Shown here one piece after another: positions 11,311 to 22,425 of a DNA stretch of 64,000 nucleotides (positions within the stretch are counted from its first letter, which is position 1; every line of letters starts with the position of its first letter). Location of the stretch: contig CM034103.1 of assembly GCA_019914945.1 (NCBI GenBank), forward strand, positions 8,308,001-8,372,000. The letters run 5' to 3'. The DNA is from Typha latifolia. Taxonomy: Eukaryota > Streptophyta > Magnoliopsida > Poales > Typhaceae. The position numbers and the translations under genes were made by a program. The notes under the pieces were generated by a model that was given only the letters and a program-made list of their open reading frames with translations, ran no database searches and had not been told where the DNA came from.

Positions 11311-12755
11311 ATTTCTAGTAGTCCCATTTGAACGCCAGGAAGTCGCGTCCGAATGCGTCATTCGAACGCTTGCATACGTTCGCAAATACAGAGATTAGAG
11401 CGTTCAAACACCTGCACACATTCGCAAAGACAGAGAACAAATTTGGATGTCGTCTCCTTCCTCCTTCAATCTGACCATGCCCCCTTGACTCTCTAGGATC
11501 AATCCACCCTCTTCCCCTTCGTCCTTAATGCTCTATCCCACCATCACTGCCATTGTCTCCCCCAATACCTAACCATTATTTCCTCTACCATTAATCACAT
11601 CCATCACACCAACACCTGACCAACATTCAGTATTTCCCTAATAACTTCTGACCTACACATACGATCGACATGATTTCAGTTTTGTTAGATCCCTTACTTT
11701 AAGAGGAACAAACTTTTAAAGTTTAAGATCTATCAGATCGCTAGATCATCCATAGTTCTCCATGAAAATTTTGCCTTAGATCGGAATTGGGACTGATTTT
11801 GAGTTTTTTTTGCAACATCATTAAGCCGGATCGTAAAAGGCATTCTCGGCCTCTTCGGATTCACTCTCAACAATGTGGGAATCTTCGGCACTCACTGATT
11901 CATGAGAGAGATGAGTAAAGTGAACCTAGCTTCTACTAAGCGTAGCTAGTCCCAACGGACCTAATAGACAGACCACTTACTTTGAGGAATCTATTGTCAG
12001 TCCATACCCAGTACATAACTCGGTGATTAAGATCTCGAAACACAAACTCCACTGGTGTCATGTTACGGTTCAGCTTGATATAGCTTGGACTTGACTAAAC
12101 TGCCTTGAAAGTAATGATTTTTATTTTTAAAGAATAAGACATTCTAGCTTGGGCGTTCGAATGCTTGAAGGGCCTGTTCAAAGCCCTGTTCGAATGCCTG
12201 GATAGTGTTCGCAAAATTTAAGAGGCAATTTTGGCCATACACCTGGCTCACGAGGTCGTTCAAACACCCCATGACAAGGATGCATTATTTAGGGTTATTT
12301 TTTATTTGTTTTGCTTGTCAGCCTCTAAATATGTGGAAGGCAACCTTATTGAGTCTATCAATGAAAAATTAAAGTTTTTACTTCCTAACTCCGTCTCTTC
12401 CTCCCAAGGCGTCCATCATCGGACGACATCTTCATTTTCCTTCAATTCTACTAAGCCCCCTTGCTTTATCCCCACTATCACTGCCATTGGCACCTTCCAT
12501 TGCCCTAACCATTATTTCATCTTCCACTAATCATGACCATTCCACCACCGTCTAACTATAGGTTAGTATTTCTCTCATAACTTCTGATCTATGTGATCAT
12601 TCTAGTTGTGTTGAATTCCTTACTTCAAGACGAACAAACCATCAAATTCTAAGATCTTTTGGTAGCTAGATCACTCGTAGTTGTTCTCAAAACTTTCGCC
12701 CAAAATCAAAATCAAGTTGATTGATTGTATCTCTCAATAGAAGCCCCACTAACCT
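11311..12755 (+). repeat. Degenerate gypsy LTR sequence, probably two LTRs in series; no gene
   Basis: No coding frame with known motifs. Palindrome-derived copies (GTTCGAA, GTCCGAATGC, GTTCAAAC) cluster at about 11325-11430 and 12150-12265. Each is followed by a C/T-rich leader (CTCCTTCCTCCTTCAATC near 11455; CCGTCTCTTCCTCC near 12393) and by an AACTTCTGA(C/T)CTA stretch (about 11643 and 12580), so the same LTR type seems present twice. 11830-12110 matches neither and I do not recognise it. The second copy runs to a PBS-like TGGTATCAAAGA at 12756. Confidence 0.5.
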
Positions 12756-13330
12756 TGGTATCAAAGATAGGCTGACCATGGAGGCACCATTAATGGTGAT
12801 GACTAGAGCTATGGCTGCTAGAAGGAAAATGGAAGATCCAAAATGCATCGAACAAAGGTGCAAAAATGGAAACACCAAGGTGTGAAGCATGAAGAACGGA
12901 TCTTCTTTTGGAAAGTCTACTGACCACAGAAAGGTTGGTGAAGGCTAGTGATGAAAAGAAGGAAGACCACCATGCCAATTACGAAGTGATTCACAGTTTG
13001 ATGTTTGAACAAGGCAATACCTCAACACGTGACATCAACCATCAATTTCAGCTAGCCTTATCGTGGGCCACATCATCCACAATAATGATTTGCTCCTTCC
13101 ACACCCCATGGCACGAGAGACCATGGCTACTCCTAGGCCGATGCAACTGGAGGAGATCCCTAGGGCACGAATACAAACTTTACATGGAGATGATGAGGAG
13201 TGGCTGGAGTACGACGAGATGGAACACCGGCGTAATTTCATGCAACGGAGGAGAGATGCATACTGACAACAACCACACCCTCCCGTGGCTTGGCCGAGTC
13301 AAGGCTATGATCCCAATAATGACTTCGGGT
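12756..13330 (+). pseudogene. PBS-like site and gypsy gag remnant
   Basis: TGGTATCAAAGA (12756-12767) is a decayed tRNA-iMet primer site, followed by an ATG at 12778 opening a short basic start (MTRAMAARRKMED within it), as in other gag openings in this window. A later stretch, frame 13063-13263, reads RPMQLEEIPRARIQTL and EEWLEYDEMEHRRNFMQRRR, an acidic then basic gag spacer. Stops and frame changes are frequent, the capsid domain is not recognisable, and the sequence jumps to reverse transcriptase near 13330. Confidence 0.5.
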
Positions 13331-14835
13331 GATAGAAGAGTTGTTGCATGAGTTGTCAAAGGCTTCTTATTTCAACAAATTGGACCTTAGAGCCAAATAT
13401 CATCAAATTTGAGTTCACCTCGTCGACATGCACGAGACCGCTTTTCAAACTCTTGACGATCATTATGAGTTTCAAGTCATGCCCTTTGGATTGACCAATG
13501 CTCCAGCAATATTTGAAAGACTAATGAATGACAATTTAGGCCACTCTTGCATTGGTACATGTTGGTGTTTTTGATGATATTTTGGTATATAGTGAAACTT
13601 TTAAAGATCATTTGAAACATTACATGAAGTGCTCAAGTTGCTTAAAGTAAATTCTTTGAAAGTCAAGATGTCTAAATGTTCGTGGTGTGAGAGAAAGGTG
13701 GAATATTTGAGGCATGTCCTTTTAGTGGAAGGTGTAGTGGCTAATCCAAGCAAGATGAAGAGCATGACTGATTGGCCGATTTTGAGGACCGTGGGCAAGC
13801 TATGTGGGTTTCTTGTGTTGACGAGCACTACTATCGATTTGTTGCTAGATATGACAAAATTACAATACCCCTTACTATCCTTTCGAGGAAGGATTCCTTT
13901 GTGTAGATCGACAAGACAATGACGACCTTTGAAGAATTAAAATCTGCTATAATTTCAGCCCCAGTTTTGGCATCGTCGGATTTCTAAAGAGAGTTTGTTG
14001 TAGAATGGGATACCTCCAGAGTAGGAACATGTGCTGTCCTAATGCAAGGGGGGCAGACCTATAGCATTTTTAGATAAAGCTTTGTCCGGTAGATCGTAGT
14101 AACTCTCAATTTATGAGCGAGAAATGTTGGCAATTCTTCGAGCTGTGACGAAATGGAGGTCATACTTCGTGGGACGCCAGTTCATCATCTGCACCAACCA
14201 AAGGATTGCCATATTTTATGAATTAGCGGATACACACACCACCACAACAACAATGGGTGATAAAGCTTTTGGGGTGCGACTACAAGATACAATACAAAAT
14301 GCGGAATGGAAAATCAGGCGACAGATGCTCTTTCATGCCAACCGATTGAAGCTAAATTGATGGATTTTTCCATGCCTTCTTTTCCCTTCCTCGAGAAATT
14401 GAGTGCATGTATCATTGACCCATGTGTTAGAGGGTTATTGTCGGAGATTAGAGCTGATCTAGAGAGCCATCACAATTTGGAGGATCTAGATGAGCTATTG
14501 CTTGACTGCGGGTGCATCCAGGTGCATGCGGATGCGTCGTTGTGGTCCAAGCTACTAGAGCACTTCCACAACACTCTAGAAGCGAGTCATAATGGTGTGC
14601 TAAGGACTTACAAGAGACTATCTTATAGCTGTACCTAGCCTGAAATGAAGAAGGTTGTCAAGGAACACGTGAGGGCGTACGCGACGTGTCAACGACGAAG
14701 ATAGAGACTTTGAAGCCGGCCGGACTTCTTTAACCTTTGCCCGTGCCGGATCATGTTTGGGAGGACATCTCTATGGATTTCATAGGGGGATTGCCGTTGA
14801 TATGTGGGTAATATTCGGTAATCTTTGTTGGGTGG
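13331..14835 (+). pseudogene. Ty3/gypsy reverse transcriptase, RNase H and integrase N-terminus, degenerate
   Basis: RT signature strands are FNKLDLRAKYHQI (about 13371), [15 protein letters not shown] (about 13467) and a DDILVYSE catalytic strand (about 13573) in shifting frames. RNase H follows: FKREFVVEWDTS near 13987 has lost the first catalytic Asp (ECDAS expected). The integrase approach (LLEHFHNT at about 14553, NGVLRTYKRLSYSC near 14590) and DHVWEDISMDFIGGLP (about 14750) come next before it breaks off into LTR-like DNA at about 14836. At least six stops or frameshifts; not functional. Family resembles G2. Confidence 0.7.
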
Positions 14836-15276
14836 ACATATGATATGATATAGTTCCCTAACCACTTATGATTTTTGTTGCTTTGGTTTTGTGGTATTTA
14901 TTTGCTTGTTTGGTGACATAATAAATAATGTGTGGGCATTCAAATGCCAGAAGGCCGTTCAAACGCCTATATAGCATTCAGAAATTTTGAGAGTTTGTTT
15001 TAGCCATTTGAATAGCTTCGCAAAGGCGTTTGAATGTGAGATGTAAGAAGACTTGCCTATAGTATTTATATTCTAGTCCTTTGATATGTTATTTGCTTAT
15101 GAGTCATTAGTTAGTGGAGTTGGACCACACAATAGTTGTGGTGCGCACCTGATTAGTCATCTTTGGAAATTGAATCAATTCTTCTTCTTGTTCATCTATC
15201 TACTCCCTCAACCTCCCTTAATCTAGCCAACCACCGTTGTTGAACAAGCTCCTCCCCCTTCCGTTTGGTCGTCTCT

Positions 15277-16226
15277 TGATACGATTCGGACTTCACCGAC
15301 GTCGTCTCGAGCATGGATTCACTTTAAGAGTGTTTTTATTTCATGTTTTAGTGTTTAATTTCCATTGAAATAAGTTTTCTGTAAGTCGTGTTCGAACGCG
15401 GGTGGAGTGAGTTCGAACGCGGTTTGTGAACGGGGTTGTGAACGTGGTGAAGAGAATGTACTGTGCGTTCGAACGCGGTGCGTTTGAACGCACTGTGAAC
15501 GCCTGCATCGCGTTCGCAAATACCGACAGGCGCATTCGATTGCGCGTTCGAACGCCTGCATCGCGTTCGGAAATCCAGAAGAGCGAACTCGGTGCGTTCG
15601 AACGCGGTCGGGCGAGTTCGAACGCGGTCGACGAAAATTGGTTTTTAGGGCTAATTTGAGTTGTTGGTTAGCCTATAAAAGGATGTGGTAGGCAACCAAA
15701 TTGATTATTGATTATTGAGAATGAGTTTTGCCTTGCCTCCTTCGTCTTCTTCGCTCCCGTTCTCTCAATCCCCGGCGACGCCGCTTCTAAGCTCCCTCGT
15801 CCGGCTAATCACCCTAGTCCCTTAGGGGTGGCCCTCTTCTCCCCTTTCGTCCAATCTATCCCACACTTGCCCTAATCCTTCCATCAACCACAACCCTTCC
15901 ACCATCACTTTGCACCGGTGCCACCACATTAACGCCGGTCCTCCACCAACCATCATTACCTAGGATCTCGTGCCTCCATCCACGAATCCAAAACAGAGCA
16001 TTCTGATGTTCGTCCACTAATCGGACGGTATCTCGAGATCCACAACTCCGATTCGCCTGAAACTTGATTTGTTGGAAAGCTCTTTTCTAGGGCGACAACA
16101 TATCAAATTTCACATCGATTCACAGCGGAATATTTTGGGATCTTATTTCAAAGTTCCGTGCCAGATCTAGTCCAGATCAAGAATTGGAAGAGATCGACCC
16201 TTTACCAAAAAGGCGTGATCGTATAA
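15277..16226 (+). repeat. G1 solo LTR with target site duplication TCTCT
   Basis: It starts TGATACGATTCGGACTTCACC and ends GTGATCGTATAA (last CA decayed to AA); 950 bp. TCTCT flanks it on both sides (15272-15276 and 16227-16231), a perfect 5-bp target duplication, and no gag or pol adjoins it, so it is a solo LTR made by recombination between the two LTRs of a former insertion. Palindromes cluster at 15390-15635 and the TATA box TATAAAA is at 15674-15680, followed by the C/T-rich leader. This is the best copy for reading the G1 promoter layout. Confidence 0.88.
15674..15680 (+). promoter_or_regulatory. TATA box of the G1 LTR
   Basis: GCCTATAAAAGG, 38 bp after the last palindrome copy. The same GTTAGCCTATAAAAG context is found on the minus strand in the young G1 LTRs (about 36800 and 40460), so it is the conserved family promoter. 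Confidence 0.65.
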
Positions 16227-16470
16227 TCTCTCTCAACCATGAGAAATGACCCACTTCTCTGCCTTGTGCAGCATCTCGACCTATCTTACATCTCCATTAA
16301 TTTACTTACCTACACCAACCTTAGCCAAGTTTCCTACCACTACCATTCGGACACCTTCTCGCCAATCTATTTCGATAGATTCGATCCTCCACCCTAGATC
16401 TATCAAACCTTAAAATACTTTTATGATCTGACCATTGAAAGCAAAGGCCTTTCACTCTTCGCTCCTCCAC

Positions 16471-16980
16471 CTAGGTAGGTGTGATAGTTCGAATGGGGGG
16501 TCTTATGCCTCCTCTAACATTGGAAGAATGTCTCAAAGGTGGTCGTGGCCTAGTACTCACAACCGCTGTTTTTAAAATCGCAGAATTTCCAACTGGCGTT
16601 CTAGGTGCAAACCGCCCATCTAGATTGCCCCAATTGGTTTTTGCTGCCATCATTAGAGCCTTATGTGTTTGCTCCATCCTCACGGCCTTCTCAAAGGCCT
16701 CCTCAAGAGTAGTAGGACATAGAGCATGAACATCCTCTTGTATCTCATCCCGCAGTCCTGAAATAAATGTACTCATCAATGTCCGTTCGGGTCACGGTGG
16801 CTCACAACGACTACTGACTGTTTCAAACTCAGCTTGGTACTCTAATATGGTTGTCCTCTGGACCATCTTTCTTAATGTAGCAGCATTAACCATTAATGGA
16901 GGTCATCATGGATAGAGTCCTCCCTTGTCAGTGTGCTCTCCATATGTCTCCTTGTTGATGTCAACTTCCTTGTATCAACC
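16471..16980 (-). pseudogene. Ty3/gypsy gag fragment (minus strand)
   Basis: The minus-strand frame 16779-16471 reads STFISGLRDEIQEDVHAL, then TTLEEAFEKAVRMEQTHKAL, the C-terminal helical part of a Retrotrans_gag capsid. It matches the equivalent region at 38692-38928 (STFISGLRGDIQADVRAL). The preceding VSSRCEPP-type segment is at about 16800-16850. The zinc knuckle and protease are cut off at 16471. Upstream on this strand lie the PBS array and LTR of the same element, so it is a 5' truncated half-element. Confidence 0.7.
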
Positions 16981-16994
16981 ATTAATAGAGGTCT

Positions 16995-17086
16995 GAGGTT
17001 CGCTTGCTCTGATAATACCAATTTGATCAGCTCTGATACCAATTGATAGGGCTCTGATACCACTTTGTTAAGCTTTGATACCAATT
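16995..17086 (-). repeat. Serial PBS-like copies between LTR and gag
   Basis: On the minus strand four variants of TGGTATCAGAGC follow the LTR end within about 90 bases: TGGTATCAAAGC (about 17073-17084), TGGTATCAGAGC (17051-17062), another TGGTATCAGAGC (about 17032-17043) and TGGTATTATCAGAGC (about 17009-17023). Each is preceded by an LTR-end-like TATCAAT or equivalent. One PBS is expected. Confidence 0.75.
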
Positions 17087-17758
17087 TGATAAAATATGGA
17101 ACCAAAGATGAGCTATGCAATAATTCCTTCAAGATCTAAATATATTATAGGAATCAGTCTGCGCAACTATGGGAAAATATTTGTCAAATATTATCCTTTA
17201 GTCAGAAAATTTCGAACCCAATTGGGTTAGATCTGTTACGTCCTGATCTACAACTTTTGATTGACGCCCTTCGCAGATTCTAAATGTAGCAGGGACCAAA
17301 ACATGAAATAACGTGGGTGATGATGGTGGTGATGGGTGAAGTGGATGTTAGGGTTATAAATGGATATGGAAGTGAAGGTGGATGGCGGATGTGATTAATA
17401 ATCCACTTTCATAATAAAGTTGGCTACTATCCACATATTTATAGAGGCTAGCCAATAAGTCCTAAAATAATATGAAATCCTAATTGTAGAGGATTCTCTT
17501 CGATCGCATTCAAATGCGTCCGATCGCGTTCCAACGCACCAAAAGATGTTCTCTGTATGTGCGAACGTGGGCGTTGGAACTTGCTCGATCGCGTTCAAAT
17601 GCACAATGTGTGTTCTCTGTATTTACAAACTTGATGCAGGCATTCGCAAGGGCGTTCGAACATGATCCCTCATGCGTTCAAATGCGACTTACATGAATTT
17701 TATTTTAATAAAAATAAACTCCTAATGCAATAAGAAAATATCCTAACTAAGTGTATCA
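17087..17758 (-). repeat. G2-type LTR (minus strand)
   Basis: On the minus strand it starts TGATACACTTAGTTAGGAT at 17758 and ends TTTTATCA at 17087; 672 bp. Palindromes with decay (GATCGCGTTCAAATGC and similar) lie at 17505-17690, with a promoter-like region on their 17400 side (TATAAATATGTGGAT on the minus strand near 17443). It is the 5' LTR of the gag fragment at 16471-16980. Confidence 0.75.
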
Positions 17759-17809
17759 CACATCCACAATCCACCTTCATCTCCACACCCATCCATAACC
17801 CTAACATTC

Positions 17810-19355
17810 TGATATGATCTCTGCTCTAATACCAGCTTGATACGATCCACCTTCATCTGGACACGATTTGACATGGAAATTTGGAAATAGATCCCAAAGG
17901 ATGCCGCCATCAGATCGACGTGAGATATTGAAATGTTGAAGCCCCAGAAAAGAGCTTTCCAATAAATTAAGATTCAGGCGAATGAGATGTTGGGATCTTG
18001 AGATATCGTCTAATTAGTGGATGAATGTCGGAGAATCTGTCTTAGGATCCGTGGATGGGAGCATGAAATCCTTGGTGATGGTGGCGGTTGGTGGACGAGT
18101 GTTAATGGGGTGGCACCGGTGAATAAATGGTGATGGAAGGGTTATGGGTCATGGAAGTGTTAGGCCAAAGTGATGGATAGATTGGAAGGAGGAGGAGGAG
18201 TGGGCCGCCCCTAAGGGACTTGGGTGATTGGCCGGTCAAGGGAGGCTAGAAGCGGCAACACTAGGGAACGAGAGGATGGAAAAGAAAAAGACGAAGGAGA
18301 CAAGGCCAAAACTCAATTTATTCAATAATAATGTCATGGTTGCCATCCACACCTTTAGAGGCTAACCAAACAATTCAAAAATGGCAATTATTAACCCTAA
18401 AATAGTAGATTTTTGCCGACAACGTTTGAATACACTCAATCGTGTTCAAACGCACATTTTGCATTATCTATATGTGCGAACGTGATGCAGGCGTTCGCAG
18501 GCGCGTTCGAATTATCCCGATTTTCAGATCTAGACAAGATCTAACACGGAAATTTGGAAATAGATCTCAAAGGATGCCACCATCAGATCAATGTGAGATT
18601 TTGATATGTTGTAGCCCCAGAAAAGAGGTTTCTAAAACATCAAGTTTTAGATTAATCGGATATTGGGATCTCGAGATATCATCTAATTAGTGGATGAGCA
18701 TCGGAGAGTCTATCTTAGGATCTGTGGATAGAGGCACGAAATTCTTGGTGATGGTAGAGGTTGGTGGACTGGCGTTAATGGGGTGGCACCAGTGAATAAA
18801 TGGTGGTGGAAGAGTTTTGGGTGATGGAAGGGTTAGGGCAAAGTGATAGATAGATTGGAAGGAGGAGTGGGCCGCCCCTAAGGGACTAGGGTGATTAGCT
18901 GGTCGAGGGAGGCTAGAAGCAGCAACACCAGGGAACGAGAGAATGGGAGAGAAGAAGACGAAGGAGACAAGACCAAAACTCAATTCATTCAATAATAATT
19001 CCATGGTTCCATCCACAACTTTAGAGGCTAACCAAACAATTCAAAAATGGCAATTATTAACCCTTAAACAACAAATTTTCGTCGACCGCGTTCGAACGCG
19101 CCTGATCACATTCGAACACACATTTTGCGATCTCTGTATGTGCGAACGCGATGCATGCATTCGCAGGCGCGTTCGAACGCAGCGTTTGAATACGGCGTTC
19201 GAACGCACATTTCGCACTCTCTAGATGTGTGAACATAATGGAGGCGTTCACAAGAAATATATTTTTTTAAGAATTAAACACTAAAAGAAGAAACAAAGAC
19301 ACCCCTAAAGTGTACTCATGCTCAAGATGACATCGGTAAAGTTCGAATCGTTTCA
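17810..19355 (-). repeat. G1 LTR insertion (minus strand) with internal tandem duplication
   Basis: On the minus strand it starts TGAAACGATTCGAAC at 19355, ends at about 17810, and has no coding DNA. The flanks CATTC (17805-17809) and CATCC (19356-19360) are a 4/5 match for a target duplication, and removing the insert restores the G2 LTR reading CCCTAACATCCACTCCACC seen intact at 57318. At 1546 bp it is far longer than its relatives, because a unit of about 670 bp is present twice (17868-18510 resembles 18531-19200). A PBS-like TGGTATTAGAGC (minus strand, about 17821-17832) lies inside its distal end. Confidence 0.75.
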
Positions 19356-19546
19356 CATCCACTCCACCTATCACCACCACCATCACTCACGTTATTCCAT
19401 ATTTTTGTCCCCGTTGGAGTTCGAATCTGCGAAGGGCATAAATACAAAATTTGTAGATCAGATAGTTATGAATCTCATCCAATTTGTTTCGTAATTTTCT
19501 ATAACCTATGTTTTGGTATAAGAACCAATCAATTTGGTATCAGAGC
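19356..19546 (+). repeat. G2 LTR 3' end and PBS
   Basis: This continues the G2 LTR begun at 17759-17809, interrupted by the G1 insertion. It contains CATCCACTCCACC, the CACCACCACCATCAC stretch and AACCAATCA end also seen at 57318-57583, followed by TGGTATCAGAGC at 19535-19546. A decayed extra PBS-like TGGTATAAGAACC lies at 19514. No gag follows. Confidence 0.65.
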
Positions 19547-19572
19547 ATATCTTTTGGTACCATATCCCATCA

Positions 19573-19712
19573 ACCAAACAGAGAGTAAATCATGTAATGA
19601 ATAATATAAATTACATAGGAGTATCATGTCATGAATGAGTACATGAATGTATCCTCAATATTATATAATGAAATGTAGATACCATGTCATAACTAATTAA
19701 GTATATAAATAC
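19573..19712 (-). repeat. LARD LTR fragment
   Basis: From CCAAACAGAGAGTAAATCAT onward this follows 2826-2955 of the left LARD LTR in the same direction, including ATCATGTCATGAATGAGTA and CATGAATG. It is a third trace of that element family, about 140 bp, wedged between a G2 PBS and a copia LTR. Confidence 0.6.
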
Positions 19713-19728
19713 AATTGTGTACAAAATC

Positions 19729-19976
19729 TGTTAGGTTTTTAATTATTGGCAATTGTGTACAAAATATTCTAAGTGTATTTTTACATGTATATGAGCTTTA
19801 TACAGTTCTAAAATATCTCTAGTTTGAAGAATTTTAAAATTATTGGAGAAAAGCTATTGAGTTCAGACCGCGTTCACAAACGCGTTCGAACGCAGTGCGT
19901 TCACAAACGCGTTCGAATGCGGGTACTTGCGTTCACACAGACCGAGAGCTGCATTCACAAATGCGTTCAAACGCGG
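19729..19976 (+). repeat. Truncated 5' LTR of Sirevirus-like copia C2a
   Basis: It starts TGTTAGGTTTTTA as in the complete C2 LTRs at 47317 and 51935, with AATTGTGTACAAAATAT and ATGTATATGAGCTTTA. It contains the palindrome cluster at 19869-19976 and then switches, inside a decayed palindrome copy, directly into gag. The rest of the LTR, its promoter, the PBS and the gag start are missing. Confidence 0.75.
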
Positions 19977-21120
19977 GTATGGAGGAGAATGAGACATTTG
20001 ATGAGTTCTATGCAAAGCTGAGTGATATAGTCAACTCCAGTTTCAACCTAGGAGAGAAAATTCCTGAAAACAGAATTGTCCGTAAGATCCATAGGTCTCT
20101 TCCAGAGAGGTTTCAGGCAAAAGTTACAGCTATTCAGGAAAGTAAGGACATCGATTCTATGAAAGTTGAACAATTGGTAGGAAATCTACAAACATTTAAG
20201 TCTAGTCTTTCAAAACCGAGGAAGTCCAAAGGGATTGCTCTATCCACAGTTGAAGAAATTATAGAGGAGTCTGATGATGAAGGTGATTTAGATGTTGAGA
20301 TGTTGGTCATGTTCGTCAAAAAGTTTAATAAATTCTTTCGGAAGCCAAACAAGTTGAATGCTGAAAAACTTGAGAAAAGCAAAGCCTTTGTGAAAAAGAA
20401 GAATACTGCGAGTTCGAATATAGGTGTGAGCAACAATAGTGTCAAACAAAAAAATAAGAATTCTAAGAATAAAGTTCGATGTTTTGAATGTTCTGGTTTT
20501 GGACACATATCACAAGAATGCCCTAATCGCCTTAAGAAGAAGGGTAAAGCTATGAAAGTTACTTGGGATGACTAAGATGAATCTGATGATGATTATGGAA
20601 AAGACAAAGAAAACTTTGTTACTTTTGCCTCTTCTCTACTTAATATTGATTCTGTTGTTGATACTGATAGTACAGATAATCAAGATATGTTACCAGCTGA
20701 AGAAGATGAATCTGAAATTCAAAAGGCATATAATGACCTGTACTTGGAGTCGTTTAAACTCAAGAAAAGCAATCTTAGACTAGATCAACGACTCAAGGTA
20801 ATTGAACTAGAAAGAATTCAATTTGAGGAGAAGTACAAATTGAAACTTGAACGTGTCAAAGACCTTTCTGAACAACTTGACAATGCAAAAAATAAAATGA
20901 AGGCTGATGAAATTGAACTAGAGCGACTGAATAAGGAAGTGACATTTCTAAAAGGGAAGAACAAACTTGACGAGATTCTAAAGGCTCAGATCTCTGGAAA
21001 AGACAGGTATGGTGTTGGATACACTAGTAATTCAAATAATAATAAACTGTCTTCGTTTTTGCAGGTATACAAAAGGAAGAATATATGAAGTCATCAACCG
21101 CATTTACAAAGCAATCCTAG
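19977..21120 (+). pseudogene. C2a gag: capsid part, zinc knuckle, coiled coil
   Basis: Sirevirus/SIRE-like copia gag. MEENETFDEFYAKLSDIVN near 19980 and LPERFQAKVTAI near 20100 belong to the UBN2-type capsid; a lysine-rich spacer leads to a CX2CX4HX4C zinc knuckle (CFECSGFGHISQEC) at about 20477-20520. A stop (TAA, 20574) interrupts the acidic stretch after VTWDD. A long charged helix follows at about 20740-20990 (LERVKDLSEQLDNAKNKM and onward), a predicted coiled coil typical of Sirevirus gag. Another frame break occurs near 21040. The N-terminal quarter is missing compared with 48386-48990. The frame ends at a TAG at 21118. Confidence 0.78.
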
Positions 21121-22425
21121 ATGAATGCTTCTAAACTGAAGGTGAATCTACAAACTGGTGAATCATCAACGACACCAAAGGTAAACTTTAGTCACACTCC
21201 TCGACAAAAGGCGAGTAGAAAAGGGTTTGTTCCGACATGCTATCATTGCGGCATTCTAGGGCATATTCGACCTCATTGCAAATTTTTGCAAAAACTTAGA
21301 ATTGCTTTCATTTATGGGATGAAAACAAAGGCCATATGGGTCAAGAAAAGTGATTTGAAATGTTATATTGTGCATACAGCTTTGAAAGCTTTAAATTCTG
21401 ATTTGTGGTATTTAGAAAGTGGCTATTCAAGACATATGTCGGGTGACAAGTCGTTATTTTCTAATCTTGAAAAACATGAAGGGGGAGTTGTGACATTTGG
21501 AGATGGTAATTCATCCAAGGTAATAGGTAAAGAAAAGGTAAGTTCTTCGGGGGTTCCTATTCTTGAAAATGTTTTTATGTTAAGGGCTTGAAAACAAATG
21601 TTCTGAGCATCAGTCAATTTTGTGATGAAGATTATGAGGTAAAATTTTCCAAAAATTATTGTACTATTCTAGATCATGGTGGTAATGTTATATGTTATGG
21701 ATCTAGAACATCGGATAATTGTTATCTTGTTGGAATGTCACATAAACTGAAATGTAACAGTGTCTCTTTCGACATTGCAGATCTTTGGCATCAACGTCTT
21801 GGACATGTGAATCACAAGGAATTATTTACCCTGTCCAAACAAGAAGTGGTAAGAGGAATATCTAAGATGAAAGAAATGTCAAAAAGAGTGTGCGGTTCAT
21901 GTCAAATTGGAAAACAAATTCGGATCTCACACAAGAAGGTAAATGCAGCTTCCACCGACCGTTTGCTTCAATTAGTTCACATGGACTTGATGGGTCCAAC
22001 AAAAATGGAAAGTCTTGGAGGTAAACGGTATATATTCTTAATGGTCGATGATTACTCCAGATATACCTGGGTTGCCTTTCTACGTGAGAAGTCTGAAACC
22101 TTTGAAGTTTTTAAATCACTATGCTTAAAATTGCAGAATGAAAAATTTACAACCCTAGTTAGGATTCGTTCTGATCATGGTAGAGAATTTGAAAATGAAA
22201 ATTTTTCTATATTTTGCGATTCTCTTGGTATTCAACATGAGTTTTCAGCTCCTATAACTCTACAATAAAATGGAATTGTTAAAAGAAAGAACCGAGTTGT
22301 GCAGGAAATGGCTAGGGTTATGCTTCACGCTAAAAAGGTTACTTAAAGGTTTTGGGCAGAAGAGGTCAATACAGCGGTACATGTGATAAACCGTGTTTAT
22401 CAAAGACCAGGTACAAAAAAGAAAC
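21121..22425 (+). pseudogene. C2a second zinc knuckle, protease and integrase
   Basis: A CX2CX4HX4C knuckle, CYHCGILGHIRPHC, lies at about 21238-21279. The protease site reads WYLESGYSRHMSGD (about 21408): the catalytic Asp of DSG is Glu here, whereas the minus-strand copy keeps WYLDSGC. A frameshift near 21580 precedes the pre-integrase domain (LWHQRLGHVNHKELF at about 21782; CGSCQIGKQ zinc Cys pair at about 21893) and the integrase core with HMDLMGP (first Asp, about 21980) and RIRSDHGREFEN (second Asp, about 22162). The glutamate position (GIVERK expected) reads GIVKRK after a stop at about 22267. Catalysis is therefore lost at several points. Confidence 0.8.

Larger units (their letters stand above)
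14836..16470 (+). repeat. Gypsy LTR interrupted by a G1 solo LTR
   Basis: 14836-15276 and 16227-16470 form one LTR-like sequence interrupted by the G1 LTR at 15277-16226. It has weak palindrome copies at 14938-15032 (CATTCAAATGCC, GTTCAAACGCC) and a C/T-rich leader. After 16227 it runs through CAACCATGAGAAATGAC to about 16470, where minus-strand gag begins. Outer ends are not clear. Confidence 0.45.

Noticed and set aside
16995..17086. tRNA genes at the PBS arrays
   Set aside because: Only the 12-13 nt complementary to the tRNA 3' end is present; no cloverleaf can be formed.
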